Of a stretch of DNA of 64,000 bases, positions 45,353-54,246 are shown piece after piece. Position numbers and translations under genes: made by a program. The notes beneath the pieces are model-generated. The model was not told where the DNA came from. It saw only the letters and a program-made list of their open reading frames with translations, and did no database searches. The stretch's first letter is position 1. Each line of letters starts with the position of its first letter. The stretch is taken from the NCBI GenBank assembly GCA_030680855.1, contig JAUXUN010000082.1, positions 1 to 64,000 of the forward strand. The letters are read 5' to 3'. This stretch comes from Aestuariivirga sp. Its GTDB lineage: Bacteria; Pseudomonadota; Alphaproteobacteria; Rhizobiales; Aestuariivirgaceae.

Positions 45353-46141
45353 ATGACATCCGCCTTCCCCCTCGTGGGCCTGCCCGCCGACACCTACGAA
45401 AATCACGGCTTCCTGTTTCATTCGCTGGGCGACAAATATGTCCGCGCCGTCGCCGAAGTCTCGAAATGCACGCCGCTGATGATTCCCGCCATCATCGACG
45501 CGGTCCAGCTCGATCACCTGCTTGATCCCTTTGACGGAATCCTGATGACCGGCGCCATCTCGAACGTGCATCCGCCGCACTATGGCGAAGAGCCGACGGC
45601 CGAACATGAACCCTACGACCATGCCAGGGACGCCATGACCCTGAAGCTCATCCGCGCCGTGGTTGACCGGGGCATTCCGCTGTTCTGCATCTGCCGCGGC
45701 TTTCAGGAACTGAATGTGGTTCTCGGCGGCAGCCTGGAGACTGAGCTGCAAAAAGTTGAGGGCCGGCTCGATCACCGCGCCCCGAAGTCCGAGGACACCG
45801 ATGTGCGCTACGGCCCCAGGCACGCGATCAGGATCACGAAGGGCGGCATGCTCGAAAGCATCATCGGCAAAAGCGAAACCATGGTGAACTCGATCCATCG
45901 CCAGGGAGTTAAAAAACTCGCTCCGGGCCTGAACGCCGAAGCCGTGGCCCCCGACGGCATCATCGAAGCCGTCTCGGTCAAGGGAGCCAAGGCCTTTGCC
46001 TTCGGCACCCAATGGCACCCGGAATACAAGGCCGCGAACAATCCGGATTCGGTGAAACTCTTCACCGCCTTCGGCGACGCGGTGCGCGCCCACAACCGCG
46101 ACCGCGCCAGCACGACGTTCAACAGGCAGCGCTACGCCTGA
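45353..46141 (+). CDS. Peptidase C26 / class I amidotransferase-like hydrolase (PuuD-type)
   Basis: 262 residues. Nucleophile elbow PLFCICRGFQELNVVLGG (Cys near residue 109), catalytic His-Glu in FGTQWHPEYKA near 225, and DGILMTGAISNVHPPHYGE near 62, all as in gamma-glutamyl-GABA hydrolase (PuuD). The start is the ATG 4 bp after the chrA stop. It could take part in putrescine breakdown alongside the agmatinase-like gene, but no other puu genes are close. Confidence 0.85.
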   Translation: MTSAFPLVGLPADTYENHGFLFHSLGDKYVRAVAEVSKCTPLMIPAIIDAVQLDHLLDPFDGILMTGAISNVHPPHYGEEPTAEHEPYDHARDAMTLKLIRAVVDRGIPLFCICRGFQELNVVLGGSLETELQKVEGRLDHRAPKSEDTDVRYGPRHAIRITKGGMLESIIGKSETMVNSIHRQGVKKLAPGLNAEAVAPDGIIEAVSVKGAKAFAFGTQWHPEYKAANNPDSVKLFTAFGDAVRAHNRDRASTTFNRQRYA

Positions 46142-46184
46142 TTCCGCCAACATTCGTCATTCCGGCGAGAGCTCACACCATTTC

Positions 46185-46267
46185 TGTCACCCCGACGCAA
46201 GTCGGGGCCCAGACTTCAGAATGTGTATTGGCCATGAGTCTGGGTCCCGGCTTTCGCCGGGATGACA
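46185..46267. repeat. Imperfect intergenic palindrome, mobile-repeat type
   Basis: The left part (TGTCACCCCGAC...GGGGCCCAGACT) and the right part (AGTCTGGGTCCCGG...CGGGATGACA) are near reverse complements, each itself a hairpin. This is the short palindromic element common between alphaproteobacterial genes. It sits between two converging genes and may also act as a terminator. Confidence 0.7.
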
Positions 46268-46308
46268 GATGTGGAGTCATATTAATCCGTACACTGACGA
46301 TTTACGCT

Positions 46309-47013
46309 TCAGCTTGTGTCGTGCCTCGTTGCCTCATGGGCAAGCCAGCTGCATTCGCTGAGCAGCTCGTCGACCTCGTGCGTGTCCCGCTTGCGGTGGC
46401 CGGGCGGGCGGCCGGGGCGGAGCGGCGACCTGAAGCTGGGATTTTCTGACCTCTCCTGCCGCATGCGCCAGCGGGCAAGGCGCATGGCCTGGCGCGGAAG
46501 GTCCGCAAGGGCCGCCTCGAGGGCCTCGAGCCGGCGGATAAGGCGGCGGGCATTGACCAGGCCATCAGGGGAGGCAGGCCTTGCGGGAGGTGCGGGCTTT
46601 GCCGGCCGGGGCGGCGGCCATATGGTCACCAGTTCGCCATCGGCGTTGAACATGTGGATGCGCGGACCGGACCGCGGGCGATGTTTCCGGCGCGGCGGCA
46701 TGATGCGCGGCTGCGGGTCGAAGAGCTGGAACGAGGCGACGCGCGGGGATCCGCCCTTCCCTGGTTTTACGGGCACCACAGGCCTGAGACGGGAGGCAGC
46801 GGGCTTCACCGCAAGGCCCCGCGCCGCGACGACGATCAGGCGGCGCACGGCGCTTTCGGCGGGCCGGAGCACCCGCAGCACCGCCCGGTAGGTCGGCCAC
46901 GGCAGCCGTGACACCGTATCCGTCAGGGCCACAAGCCCCAGCATGGCGAACAGGTCCGCGACGATCTCGATGAGCGCTGCGCTGTTGCGTTTGATGGCCA
47001 GGTCCCAGTCCAT
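46309..47013 (-). CDS. Hypothetical protein, conserved N-terminus and basic Pro/Arg-rich body
   Basis: 234 residues. The first 40 residues (MDWDLAIKRNSAALIEIVAD, then a hydrophobic LFAMLGLVAL) resemble a hypothetical-protein family I have seen in alphaproteobacteria. The rest is rich in Arg and Pro (PPRRKHRPRSGPRIHMF, PPPRPAKPAPPARPAS), with a short helical region around LIRRLEALEAALADLPRQAM. AGGAAACACC precedes the ATG at 47013. One TM segment is likely at residues 22-42. Function unknown. Confidence 0.65.
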   Translation of the reverse strand: MDWDLAIKRNSAALIEIVADLFAMLGLVALTDTVSRLPWPTYRAVLRVLRPAESAVRRLIVVAARGLAVKPAASRLRPVVPVKPGKGGSPRVASFQLFDPQPRIMPPRRKHRPRSGPRIHMFNADGELVTIWPPPRPAKPAPPARPASPDGLVNARRLIRRLEALEAALADLPRQAMRLARWRMRQERSENPSFRSPLRPGRPPGHRKRDTHEVDELLSECSWLAHEATRHDTS

Positions 47014-47239
47014 GGTGTTTCCTATCCCGAAAAGAACAAAACAGGAACACATATGGCGTAGTAGGAATATAGGTGTCAAGGGCGACAGGCACATTTTCTT
47101 CTCCCTCTTCCCGCATTAGCGGGGCGAGGCAGCAGGGCAATCTCGGCAGGCCGATATTATGATCCCCGCATCAAAATGCGGGATGCTCCAGCATTCGTGC
47201 CACATGGCGATTGTCCCGGCCGGTTCAGCCCGAACCCGG

Positions 47240-47677
47240 CTATTTTACCGTAATCGCCAACCCGCTCAGGTCGACGTTCGCGATCAGTCCGGTCTGCCGC
47301 CCCGAGAGTTCCAGAACCGCGCCCTTCTGGTTGGTGAGAATGATCGCGCGCGCGCCGCGGCCGACCGCAAGCCCCGCGCCGGCGGCGCCGTAGACGCCCT
47401 CAACGTCCGACGCGCGCCGGATGTGGCTCACCCGGCCATGCAGCGTCGTCTTCGACCCGCCGAACACCAGGCCGTAGTCCACGCCGCCGACCCCAAGCCG
47501 ATAGGTGCGGCCATGGAAGGTAAGCGTGCCGCTGCCGCCTGAACCGCCGATAATCCAGCCCGCCTTATAGACCTTAAGCGTAATTTTGCCGCTATCGGCA
47601 TAGGCGCTCTGGAGACCGACGCCAAACACGGTGATCACCGCGGCCAAAGCACCAAGAAGCCGGATTGGAATTCGCAT
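47240..47677 (-). CDS. Exported glycine-rich hypothetical protein
   Basis: 145 residues with a signal peptide (MRIPIRLLGALAAVITVFGV, cleavage near ADS). The mature part is beta-rich and Gly-rich: GSGTLTFHGRTYRLGVGGVD, GAAGAGLAVGRGARAIILTN, VDLSGLAITVK. The pattern resembles small exported alphaproteobacterial proteins of the EipA/SYLF-like kind, but I do not assign a family. GGGAG lies 9 bp before the ATG. No operon partners. Confidence 0.6.
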   Translation of the reverse strand: MRIPIRLLGALAAVITVFGVGLQSAYADSGKITLKVYKAGWIIGGSGGSGTLTFHGRTYRLGVGGVDYGLVFGGSKTTLHGRVSHIRRASDVEGVYGAAGAGLAVGRGARAIILTNQKGAVLELSGRQTGLIANVDLSGLAITVK

Positions 47678-47833
47678 GTCTTGATCTCCCTTTTTAAGTC
47701 GCCGGAGCATCGATGTGGACGATTCCCCACCATCGCTTTATCTTGCGGACAAAGGTGCCATGAGTCAATTCACAAGGCGTTCGTTTTGGGCCAGAAGCTT
47801 AATTTCAACAGAAGGCACTGCACTCATTTTCGC

Positions 47834-48106
47834 TCAAACCAGCGCCGCAAGTTCTGAAAGCGATGGAATGGTGGCACTCACCTTCCCCGGAATCCTGTCG
47901 TCCTGCCCGCCGCTGCGTGCCAGCTTCACAACCTGGAAGCCGAACTGGGCGGCGGCCTGCGCGTCCCAGCTGTTGGCCGAGACAAAGCAGATGGCGGGCG
48001 CGTCCTGGATTTGCAGTTTATGCATGGCGTGGCGGTAGACGCGCCGGCTCGGCTTGTAGATTCCCACATCCTCCACCGACAGAATCATGTCGAAGAATTT
48101 TTCCAA
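47834..48106 (-). pseudogene. Truncated copy of the haloacid dehalogenase gene (C-terminal 90 codons)
   Basis: Reads as residues ~137-225 of the dehalogenase at 50147-50827 with few substitutions (EKFFDMILSVEDVGIYKPSR against EKYFDMVLSVEDVGIYKPSR). The N-terminal half with the nucleophile Asp (FDAYGT) is missing, so it cannot be active. Similarity at DNA level starts just outside the stop (ACCAGCGCCGCAAGTTC) and fades near 48112, inside the end of the TPR regulator gene. Confidence 0.85.
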
Positions 48107-49650
48107 CCCGGCGGCACGGCCAGCTCCGGCAGGCCGGCCTTGTGGAGATTCTTGCGGAAATGCTCATGGGAAACGGCATCACCATAGGGCGCGAGCTTCG
48201 GATCGGTCCATTTTTCCAGTGTGGCGCCGGCATCAAGTTCGAGAGCGCGTTTCACAGATTTCTGGGCCTGCTGCTGGTTCCCGGCGGCAGCGAAGCTGGC
48301 GGCCTGATAGATGCGCATGATGGCGCTGTCCAGCGAACGCAAGCTGGCAAAAGTGGCGATGGCCTGGTCATTTTGGCGCGCATCGAAACAGATCTGGCCC
48401 AGTTGAGAAGTGTACCATTCATAGTGATACGGATTGAGGCGCATGGCTTTCCGCGCATACTCGATGCCCTCTTCCGCCCTGCCCGCGTAGCTCAGGCAAA
48501 GCCCGTAATCGGCGGTTACATCGGCATCGTTGGGATTGCAGTCAAGGGCTTTCCGGAAAGCCTCAAGTGCCACACCATGATTCGATGTATACAAATGATA
48601 GTTGGCGAAGGCCCAATGGGACCAGGAATCGCCATCATCGCAGGCGATCGCCTTCACCGCCCATTGGCGGGCCAACTCCAACGAGGCGTCAAAGTCGCCG
48701 GACCAGCCGAGGCAGGCATCGGCCGTATGGCTCAAGGACATTTTGCTATAAGCCTTGGCAAGTCGCGGATCGCAGTCGATTGCCCTGGCCAGATGCTCCC
48801 TGGTGACGACCTCTCCCTCTTTGGTGAAACGACAGGTATCGAGAGCCCGCTGGAGATGGTCCAATGCGACGAAACTTTCGAGCCCTGCGGACCTGTTTCG
48901 GTCGCGCCATGCCTTGCCGAGCCTGCCGCCGTAACCTGACGCCAATGTGCCGATGATCGTCCCGGTGATTTCGTCCTGGACCGCGAAGATGTCGGTCAAT
49001 TGCCGGTCGTAGGTTTCAGTCCACAGCTGCCGGTTCTCGGCGCCGTCGACGAGTTGCACTGAGACGCGGACGCGGTCGCCCGCTTTCTGAACACTTCCCT
49101 CCAGTATGTAGCGAACAGCCAATTCACGCGCCGCCTTAGCCGATGTCACGGGACGGTTGCGGTAGGCCAGGGTCGAAAACCTGTCGATGACGAACAATTC
49201 GTGGTAACGCCCGAGGCTGGCGACGATGTTGAGCGCCAATCCTTCGCAGAAAATATCCTGCCCCGCATCGCCGCTCAAATTGGCAAAGGGAAGGACGGCG
49301 ATGGACGGTTTGGCCGGCGGCGACGCCTCATCTGCCATAGGCGCGACTGTAGACGCCGCGACTGGCCTCGGTCCCGCATATTTGTAGCCCCGACCATGCA
49401 CCGTCATGATCATACCGGGGTCAAGCGCTTTGCGCAGCGCCGATACATGCACCTGCAGCGTGTTTTCCTCCACCACCAGGCCGGGCCAGGCTGCATTGAA
49501 AAGTTCGGTCTTGCCGATCACGTCGTCCGGCCTTTCCAGCAGCATGGCGAGGATGTCGAAGGATCGCGCCGAAAGCTCCACCGGCCCCTCGGGTCCCAGT
49601 AGCAGCCGTTTGGCGCGTTTCAGGCCATACTTCCCAAACTCCAAGTCCAT
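48085..49650 (-). CDS. CadC-like winged-helix regulator with TolB-like and TPR domains
   Basis: 521 residues. An OmpR/PhoB-type winged helix comes first (LSARSFDILAMLLERPDDVI, then ENTLQVHVSALRKALDPG and VHGRGYKYAG). It is followed by a TolB-like/FlgO-like domain (SIAVLPFANLSGDAGQDIFC) and several TPRs to the end (DADVTADYGLCLSYAGRAEE, for example). There is no TM segment, so it is a cytosolic one-component regulator. The start at 49650 (MDLEFGKYG) has only a weak GGAACGGG upstream. Its last 22 bp overlap the dehalogenase fragment, and the final residues PPGWKNSST may be a novel tail made by that junction. Confidence 0.8.
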   Translation of the reverse strand: MDLEFGKYGLKRAKRLLLGPEGPVELSARSFDILAMLLERPDDVIGKTELFNAAWPGLVVEENTLQVHVSALRKALDPGMIMTVHGRGYKYAGPRPVAASTVAPMADEASPPAKPSIAVLPFANLSGDAGQDIFCEGLALNIVASLGRYHELFVIDRFSTLAYRNRPVTSAKAARELAVRYILEGSVQKAGDRVRVSVQLVDGAENRQLWTETYDRQLTDIFAVQDEITGTIIGTLASGYGGRLGKAWRDRNRSAGLESFVALDHLQRALDTCRFTKEGEVVTREHLARAIDCDPRLAKAYSKMSLSHTADACLGWSGDFDASLELARQWAVKAIACDDGDSWSHWAFANYHLYTSNHGVALEAFRKALDCNPNDADVTADYGLCLSYAGRAEEGIEYARKAMRLNPYHYEWYTSQLGQICFDARQNDQAIATFASLRSLDSAIMRIYQAASFAAAGNQQQAQKSVKRALELDAGATLEKWTDPKLAPYGDAVSHEHFRKNLHKAGLPELAVPPGWKNSST

Positions 49651-49795
49651 TTGCCAAGAACCCGTTCCGCAGGAGCAGGATAGCCGAAAACAGCCTGCCT
49701 TCAAAGCGAACTTCAGGACTATTCAGGACATTTCAGGTCCGAGCCAAGGACCTTAGCGGGAAGCGGTGTCAGTCTCTTGGCCACAGGAGGACGCC

Positions 49796-50023
49796 ATGCA
49801 ATCAATCAACGACCTCTATTCGAGCGTTTATCTCACCGCCACCGGCATGAACAGGCGGCCCCACCACGATAATCCGTTCGATGAGTGGGAGAGAGAGCCG
49901 CCAATCCCTAAATCGCTCTTTGCCCTCATCATGAGCCGTTTCTTCCTGGCCATATCCAGGATACGCAAACTCAGTTTGAAGCCAGAGCAAGACCTTTCGG
50001 TCGACCGGGAACTGCGGACCTAA
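49796..50023 (+). CDS. Small hypothetical protein
   Basis: 75 residues starting MQSINDLYSSVYLTATGMN with AGGAGG 5 bp before the ATG, a strong ribosome site that supports expression. The second half (FALIMSRFFLAISRIRKLSL) is basic and amphipathic, slightly like DUF1127 proteins, but the match is too weak to name. It lies divergent from the TPR regulator, which may control it. Confidence 0.55.
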   Translation: MQSINDLYSSVYLTATGMNRRPHHDNPFDEWEREPPIPKSLFALIMSRFFLAISRIRKLSLKPEQDLSVDRELRT

Positions 50024-50062
50024 CAGATGTGTCATTGGCCTTGCCGCCTTCCGCTCTCTTTT

Positions 50063-50135
50063 CATCTTGCCCGCACTTGATGCGGGCATCTTCTTGGCGG
50101 ATGAGAGGATGACCGGGTCAAGCCCGGTCAAGATG
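50063..50135. repeat. Imperfect intergenic palindrome
   Basis: CATCTTGCCCGC at the left and ACCGGG...CCCGGTCAAGATG at the right form an imperfect dyad with an internal CCCGCACTTGATGCGGG hairpin. Same class of element as at 46185-46267; a smaller hairpin ATCCCCGCAT/ATGCGGGAT is at 47162-47184. Confidence 0.65.
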
Positions 50136-50146
50136 AGAAATGTAAT

Positions 50147-50827
50147 TCAAGAAACCAGCGCCGCAAGTTCCGAAAGCGATTGTATGACAGCGCTCGGTTT
50201 CCCCGGAATCCTGTCATCCTGCCCGCCGCTGCGCGCCAGCCTCACGACCTGAAACCCGAACTGCGCCGCCGCCTGCGCGTCCCAGCTGTTGGCCGAGACA
50301 AAGCAGATGGCGGGCGCGTCCTGGATTTGCAGTTTATGCATGGCGTGGCGGTAGACGCGCCGGCTCGGCTTGTAAATTCCCACATCCTCCACCGACAGAA
50401 CCATGTCGAAGTATTTTTCCAGTCCCGCGGTGCGCACTGCGCTGTCGAGCATGGAAGGGCTGCCATTGGAAAGGATCGCCATGCGCTTGCCCTTTGCTTT
50501 CAAGGCCTTCAGGGCCTCGGCCACTTCCGGATAGGCATCGAGCTTCAGATAAAGCGTCATCAATTCATCACGCAGGCCAACGTCTTCAATCTTCAAGGCC
50601 TCCAGCGAAAAATCCAGCGCATCGCCCGTCACATGCCAGAAATCCGCATGCACCCCCATGAGGCTGCGCAGCCAGGTGTATTCCAGCTGCTTCTGCCTCC
50701 AAAGCGAAGCGAGGCCCGAGGCCTTCTCGCCAATCTCCGTGGCCAGCTTCTGCACCGGCGAACCCACATCAAACAGCGTGCCATAGGCATCAAAAACGCA
50801 GGCCCTTATGCCTTCAAGTCCAGCCAT
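50147..50827 (-). CDS. Haloacid dehalogenase, type II
   Basis: 226 residues of the HAD superfamily; (S)-2-haloacid dehalogenases hydrolyse the carbon-halogen bond. Nucleophile Asp in CVFDAYGTLFDVGS near residue 12, motif II AILSNGSPSMLD near 118, Lys in VGIYKPSRRVYRHA near 150 and FVSANSWDAQAAAQFGF (motif IV with the Asp) near 175. This intact copy is the source or sibling of the truncated copy at 47834-48106. Divergent from the nitrile hydratase operon. Confidence 0.88.
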   Translation of the reverse strand: MAGLEGIRACVFDAYGTLFDVGSPVQKLATEIGEKASGLASLWRQKQLEYTWLRSLMGVHADFWHVTGDALDFSLEALKIEDVGLRDELMTLYLKLDAYPEVAEALKALKAKGKRMAILSNGSPSMLDSAVRTAGLEKYFDMVLSVEDVGIYKPSRRVYRHAMHKLQIQDAPAICFVSANSWDAQAAAQFGFQVVRLARSGGQDDRIPGKPSAVIQSLSELAALVS

Positions 50828-50884
50828 TGCCCTTCTCCGTCCCGCAATTCCCGGCTATGCTAAACCAACAATTGGAAAAATAAC

Positions 50885-51493
50885 ATGCCACACGACGGCC
50901 ACGATGATCACTCTGAACTTTCGCCCATCGCCTTGCGGGTCAAGGCCTTGGAGTCGCTGCTTGTTGAAAAGGGCTACGTCGATCCGGCAGCGCTTGACGT
51001 TCTGATCGACACCTATGAAACCAGGATCGGCCCACGCAATGGCGCCAAGGTTGTGGCCAAGGCCTGGACCGATCCGGCTTACGCCAAATGGCTGAAGGAC
51101 GATGCAACCCAAGCCATCGCAAGCCTGGGCTTCACCGGCCGCCAGGGCGAGCACATGGTGGCGCTGTTCAACACGCCGGAAATCCACAACATGGTGGTCT
51201 GCACCCTGTGCTCCTGTTACCCGTGGCCGGTGCTTGGCCTGCCGCCCGTCTGGTACAAATCGCCGCCCTACCGCTCCCGCGCCGTCAGCGATCCGCGCGG
51301 CGTCCTCAAGGAATTTGGCGTCACACTTCCCGAAAAAACCAAAATCAGCGTCTGGGATTCAACCGCTGAAATCCGCTATCTCGTCGTGCCCCTCCGACCG
51401 GCCAACACCGAGAACTTGAGCGAGGAAGAACTGGCGGGCCTTGTGAACCGCGACTCGATGATCGGCACCAGGCTTGCAGGGCGCACGGCGTGA
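50885..51493 (+). CDS. nthA: Nitrile hydratase alpha subunit, cobalt type
   Basis: 202 residues; hydrates nitriles to amides with the beta subunit. The metal-binding claw is [11 protein letters not shown] near residue 106: the Thr in CTLCSC marks the cobalt type, while iron enzymes have [26 protein letters not shown] follows as expected. The stop overlaps the GTG start of nthB by 4 bp. Confidence 0.93.
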   Translation: MPHDGHDDHSELSPIALRVKALESLLVEKGYVDPAALDVLIDTYETRIGPRNGAKVVAKAWTDPAYAKWLKDDATQAIASLGFTGRQGEHMVALFNTPEIHNMVVCTLCSCYPWPVLGLPPVWYKSPPYRSRAVSDPRGVLKEFGVTLPEKTKISVWDSTAEIRYLVVPLRPANTENLSEEELAGLVNRDSMIGTRLAGRTA

Positions 51494-52110
51494 ACGGCCC
51501 GCAGGACATGGGCGGCATGACGGGCTTTGGCCCCATCGCCCTGGAAGCAAATGAGCCACTGTTCCACGCGCCGTGGGAACGCCGCGCCCTGGCGATTTCG
51601 CTGGCCATGGGCGGCACCCGCCAATGGAACATCGACATGTCGCGCCATGCGCGCGAAAAAATTCCGCCCGCGCAGTATTGGTCACTCAGCTACTACGAGA
51701 TCTGGATGGAAGGCCTGCAACGGCTCATGGCCGAACGCGGGCTTCTCGATGGGGCTGCCAAAAAACTCCCCGTTCTTGCAGCCGCAAACGTGGCGCCCGC
51801 TCTGGCCAAGGGCAGTCCCTACATTCGGGCAACAGATGCAAAACCGCTTTTCAAAATCGGCGACCGCGTGAAGGTGCGCGATCTTCATCCCGAGGGACAC
51901 ACGCGCCTGCCCGGTTACCTGCGCGGCAAAACGGGTGAAGTCATACTTTACCACAAGGCCCACGTGTTTCCCGATTCAAATTCGCAAGGCGCGGGAGAAA
52001 ATCCGCAGCATCTCTATGCCGTGCGCTTCAAGGCGCGCGATGTTTTTGGCGCGAAGAATGATGATGACCTGCAGGCCGATCTTTTTGAGCCCTATCTTGA
52101 ACCCGCCTGA
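51490..52110 (+). CDS. nthB: Nitrile hydratase beta subunit
   Basis: 206 residues with the N-terminal [20 protein letters not shown] typical of beta subunits and the C-terminal SH3-like barrel ([35 protein letters not shown]). Two Arg residues of the barrel that contact the claw are expected and Arg is present in both segments. The GTG start lies in the GTGA overlap with nthA. Confidence 0.92.
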   Translation: MNGPQDMGGMTGFGPIALEANEPLFHAPWERRALAISLAMGGTRQWNIDMSRHAREKIPPAQYWSLSYYEIWMEGLQRLMAERGLLDGAAKKLPVLAAANVAPALAKGSPYIRATDAKPLFKIGDRVKVRDLHPEGHTRLPGYLRGKTGEVILYHKAHVFPDSNSQGAGENPQHLYAVRFKARDVFGAKNDDDLQADLFEPYLEPA

Positions 52111-52399
52111 TCTCAAGGACCCGGTCTTCAACGAGCCGTGGGAGGCGCAGGCCTTTGCCATGGTGGTGAAGCTGCATGAGCGTGGGCATTTCACCTGGAG
52201 CGAATGGGCTGAAACCCTGGGCGCTGAAATAAAATCTTGGGACGCGCCCTATTATGAACACTGGCTTGCGGCGCTGGAAAAAATCGTCGAGGCCAAGGGC
52301 CTGATGTCGCAGGTTGAACGCCTGAACCGGGTTGAGGCCTGGGACCGGGCCGCCCATGCCACGCCGCATGGCCAGCCCATAGAACTCAGCCGATCGTAG
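52097..52399 (+). CDS. Nitrile hydratase accessory protein (P14K/NthE-like)
   Basis: About 100 residues related to the N-terminal part of the beta subunit: DPVFNEPWEAQAFAMVVKLH, FTWSEWAETLGAEIKSW and YYEHWLAALEKIVEAKG. Such proteins help cobalt insertion by alpha-subunit exchange. The start is uncertain: a TTG at 52097 inside the nthB end is used, and ATG codons further upstream are in frame but would extend into nthB. It overlaps the convergent ccdA by 14 bp. Confidence 0.8.
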   Translation: MNPPDLKDPVFNEPWEAQAFAMVVKLHERGHFTWSEWAETLGAEIKSWDAPYYEHWLAALEKIVEAKGLMSQVERLNRVEAWDRAAHATPHGQPIELSRS

Positions 52400-53159
52400 C
52401 CAGCCACGGAAACTGTTCCAGAAACCAGTAAGCCATGGTTTGCATGGAGCCGGTGAGGAACATGATGCCCGTCAGCACCAGCAAGACGCCCATCAGGCGC
52501 TCGACCGTCACCAGATGCCGTTTGAAGTATCCGGAAAACCCGAGGAATGTTCCAACCCCGGCGGCCGCCAGCAGGAACGGAATGCCAAGGCCAAGCGAAT
52601 AGACCGCAAGCAGCCCGGCGCCGCGCGCCACATCCTGCTCGCTTGCGGCAATCGTCAGGATTGTTGCGAGGATAGGGCCGATGCAGGGTGTCCAGCCAAA
52701 GGCAAAGGCAAGGCCGATGCCATAGGCCCCCAGAAAGCCCACCGGCTGCGAGTGGTGATGATAGCGCGCTTCCCGGTGCAGGAAGCCGATCTTGAACAGC
52801 CCGATGAAATGAAAGCCCATCAGCATGATGGCAAGGCCCGAGACGGCCGTTGCCACATTCACATCATAACCGAAGACCGGAACCGTGAAGCTGATGAACT
52901 GCCGGAGCGTCTGGCCAAGCACTGACGCGCTGGCCCCCAGCGTGATGAACACCGTTGAAAATCCCAGCACGAAACACAAAGCCGCAAGCAGGGCGCGGCG
53001 CTGCTGGGAAACCGAAGCGCCGTCCCCATCGGACAGCTCATCGAGCGTGGCGCCGGTGATGAAGCAGAGATAGGACGGCACCAGCGGCAGAACGCAGGGG
53101 CTGAGAAAACTGATAGCGCCGGCCAGAAGTGCGGCCTGCAAGGGAACATGTAAGTCCAT
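52386..53159 (-). CDS. ccdA: Cytochrome c biogenesis protein CcdA
   Basis: 257 residues, six TM segments; passes electrons from cytoplasmic thioredoxin to periplasmic thiol proteins. Each half has its redox Cys in a Pro-rich context: FLSPCVLPLVPSYLCF near residue 21 and FGWTPCIGPILATILT near 155. A His-rich loop (REARYHHHSQP) precedes the second half. Monocistronic here; opposite to the nitrile hydratase operon. Confidence 0.92.
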   Translation of the reverse strand: MDLHVPLQAALLAGAISFLSPCVLPLVPSYLCFITGATLDELSDGDGASVSQQRRALLAALCFVLGFSTVFITLGASASVLGQTLRQFISFTVPVFGYDVNVATAVSGLAIMLMGFHFIGLFKIGFLHREARYHHHSQPVGFLGAYGIGLAFAFGWTPCIGPILATILTIAASEQDVARGAGLLAVYSLGLGIPFLLAAAGVGTFLGFSGYFKRHLVTVERLMGVLLVLTGIMFLTGSMQTMAYWFLEQFPWLATIG

Positions 53160-53256
53160 TCCCCCTAACTGACAGGCAAGACCGCCGACTTCAACTCAAT
53201 CCTTGCCGCATCCCCGTCACGTAAGCGTCAACGCTTGACATGCCGATCTGATTTGG

Positions 53257-53275
53257 TATGTTATAACATAACATA
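53257..53275. promoter_or_regulatory. Zur box upstream of znuA
   Basis: Perfect palindrome TATGTTAT-AAC-ATAACATA, matching the ATGTTAT...ATAACAT core of proteobacterial Zur boxes. It overlaps the likely -10 (TTGACA at 53235-53240 and TGTTAT at 53259-53264) and ends 14 bp before the znuA start, so zinc-loaded Zur should repress znuA. Confidence 0.8.
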
Positions 53276-53289
53276 TAGGGAAACAAACC

Positions 53290-54246
53290 ATGCGCCTTGC
53301 GATCTCCTGCCTCGCCACCCTCCTGATCTCGACCTCGGCCCTAGCCGCGCCAAAGGTCATTGCCTCCATCGTGCCGGTCCACAGCATCGTCGCCTCGGTC
53401 ATGGGCGATGTTGGCACTCCCGAACTGCTTCTCTCCGGCAGGAATTCTGAGCACACCGCCTCCCTCTCGCCGCAACAGCTCCAGGACCTCGGCAAGGCTG
53501 ACCTGGTGTTCATGATAGGCAGCGGCCTGGAGCATAAGCTCGGCCAGGTCAGCGGCAGCGAGGCCGTCGGCGGCAAGGCATTCACCGCCCTTTCCGAAGC
53601 CGCCGGAATCAAAACCCTGCCCGTGCGCCAGGGCGGCACCTGTGAAGCCCATGAAGAACATGAGGGTGAAGAGCATGAGGGTGAGGCACACGAAGGTGAG
53701 GAGCATGATGACCACGACGAGGCCATCCTGAAATTTGATCCCCATGTCTGGCTCGATCCTGAAAACGCCAAGGCCATGACCAATGCCGTCGCTGCCGACC
53801 TGGGCAAGATCGATCCCGAGAACGCCAAGACCTACGAGGCAAATGCCGCGGCCTATGTGGCCTCCCTCGACCAGCTCATGGCCGACATCAGCGCCGAAAC
53901 GAAATCGATTCAGGGCAAGCCCTTCGTAGTTTTCCATGATGCCTACCAGTATTTTGAAGCGCGCTTTGGCCTCACCGCTGTTGGCAGCATTTCGGATATC
54001 TCGGCCTCCGCCCCCTCCGCCAAGCGCCTGAACGAGATCAGGAGCAAGCTTGAGGAAACCAAAGCCCTATGCGTGTTTCGCGAGCCGCAGTTTGATGCGA
54101 AATATGTGACCGTTGTGCTGGAAGGCTCGAAAGCCAAATCGGGCATCCTTGATCCCATCGGCAGCGACATTACCCCGGGGCCAAAGGCCTATGCCGAATT
54201 GCTCAACCAACTGGCCAAAGGCGCTGGCGATTGCCTTATGAACTAG
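53290..54246 (+). CDS. znuA: Zinc ABC transporter substrate-binding protein ZnuA
   Basis: 318 residues; signal peptide to about residue 19 (ALA-APKVIAS). Zinc-binding features: HTASLSPQQLQDLGKADLVF (first His), a long His/Glu/Asp-rich loop (EAHEEHEGEEHEGEAHEG, then more) at about 118-145, DPHVWLDPENAK (second His) and VFHDAYQYFE (third). CVFREPQFD near the end holds a Cys typical of ZnuA. No znuB or znuC follows; they must be elsewhere. Controlled by the adjacent Zur box. Confidence 0.92.
   Translation: MRLAISCLATLLISTSALAAPKVIASIVPVHSIVASVMGDVGTPELLLSGRNSEHTASLSPQQLQDLGKADLVFMIGSGLEHKLGQVSGSEAVGGKAFTALSEAAGIKTLPVRQGGTCEAHEEHEGEEHEGEAHEGEEHDDHDEAILKFDPHVWLDPENAKAMTNAVAADLGKIDPENAKTYEANAAAYVASLDQLMADISAETKSIQGKPFVVFHDAYQYFEARFGLTAVGSISDISASAPSAKRLNEIRSKLEETKALCVFREPQFDAKYVTVVLEGSKAKSGILDPIGSDITPGPKAYAELLNQLAKGAGDCLMN

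Noticed and set aside
47863-48939. Plus-strand frame of 358 codons
   Set aside because: Antisense to the TPR regulator and the dehalogenase fragment; no motif seen.
53641-53712. Tandem repeat or CRISPR-like array in znuA (GAACATGAGGGTGAAGAGCA type units)
   Set aside because: It is the His/Glu-rich metal loop of ZnuA, encoded by repeated codons; there are no spacers.
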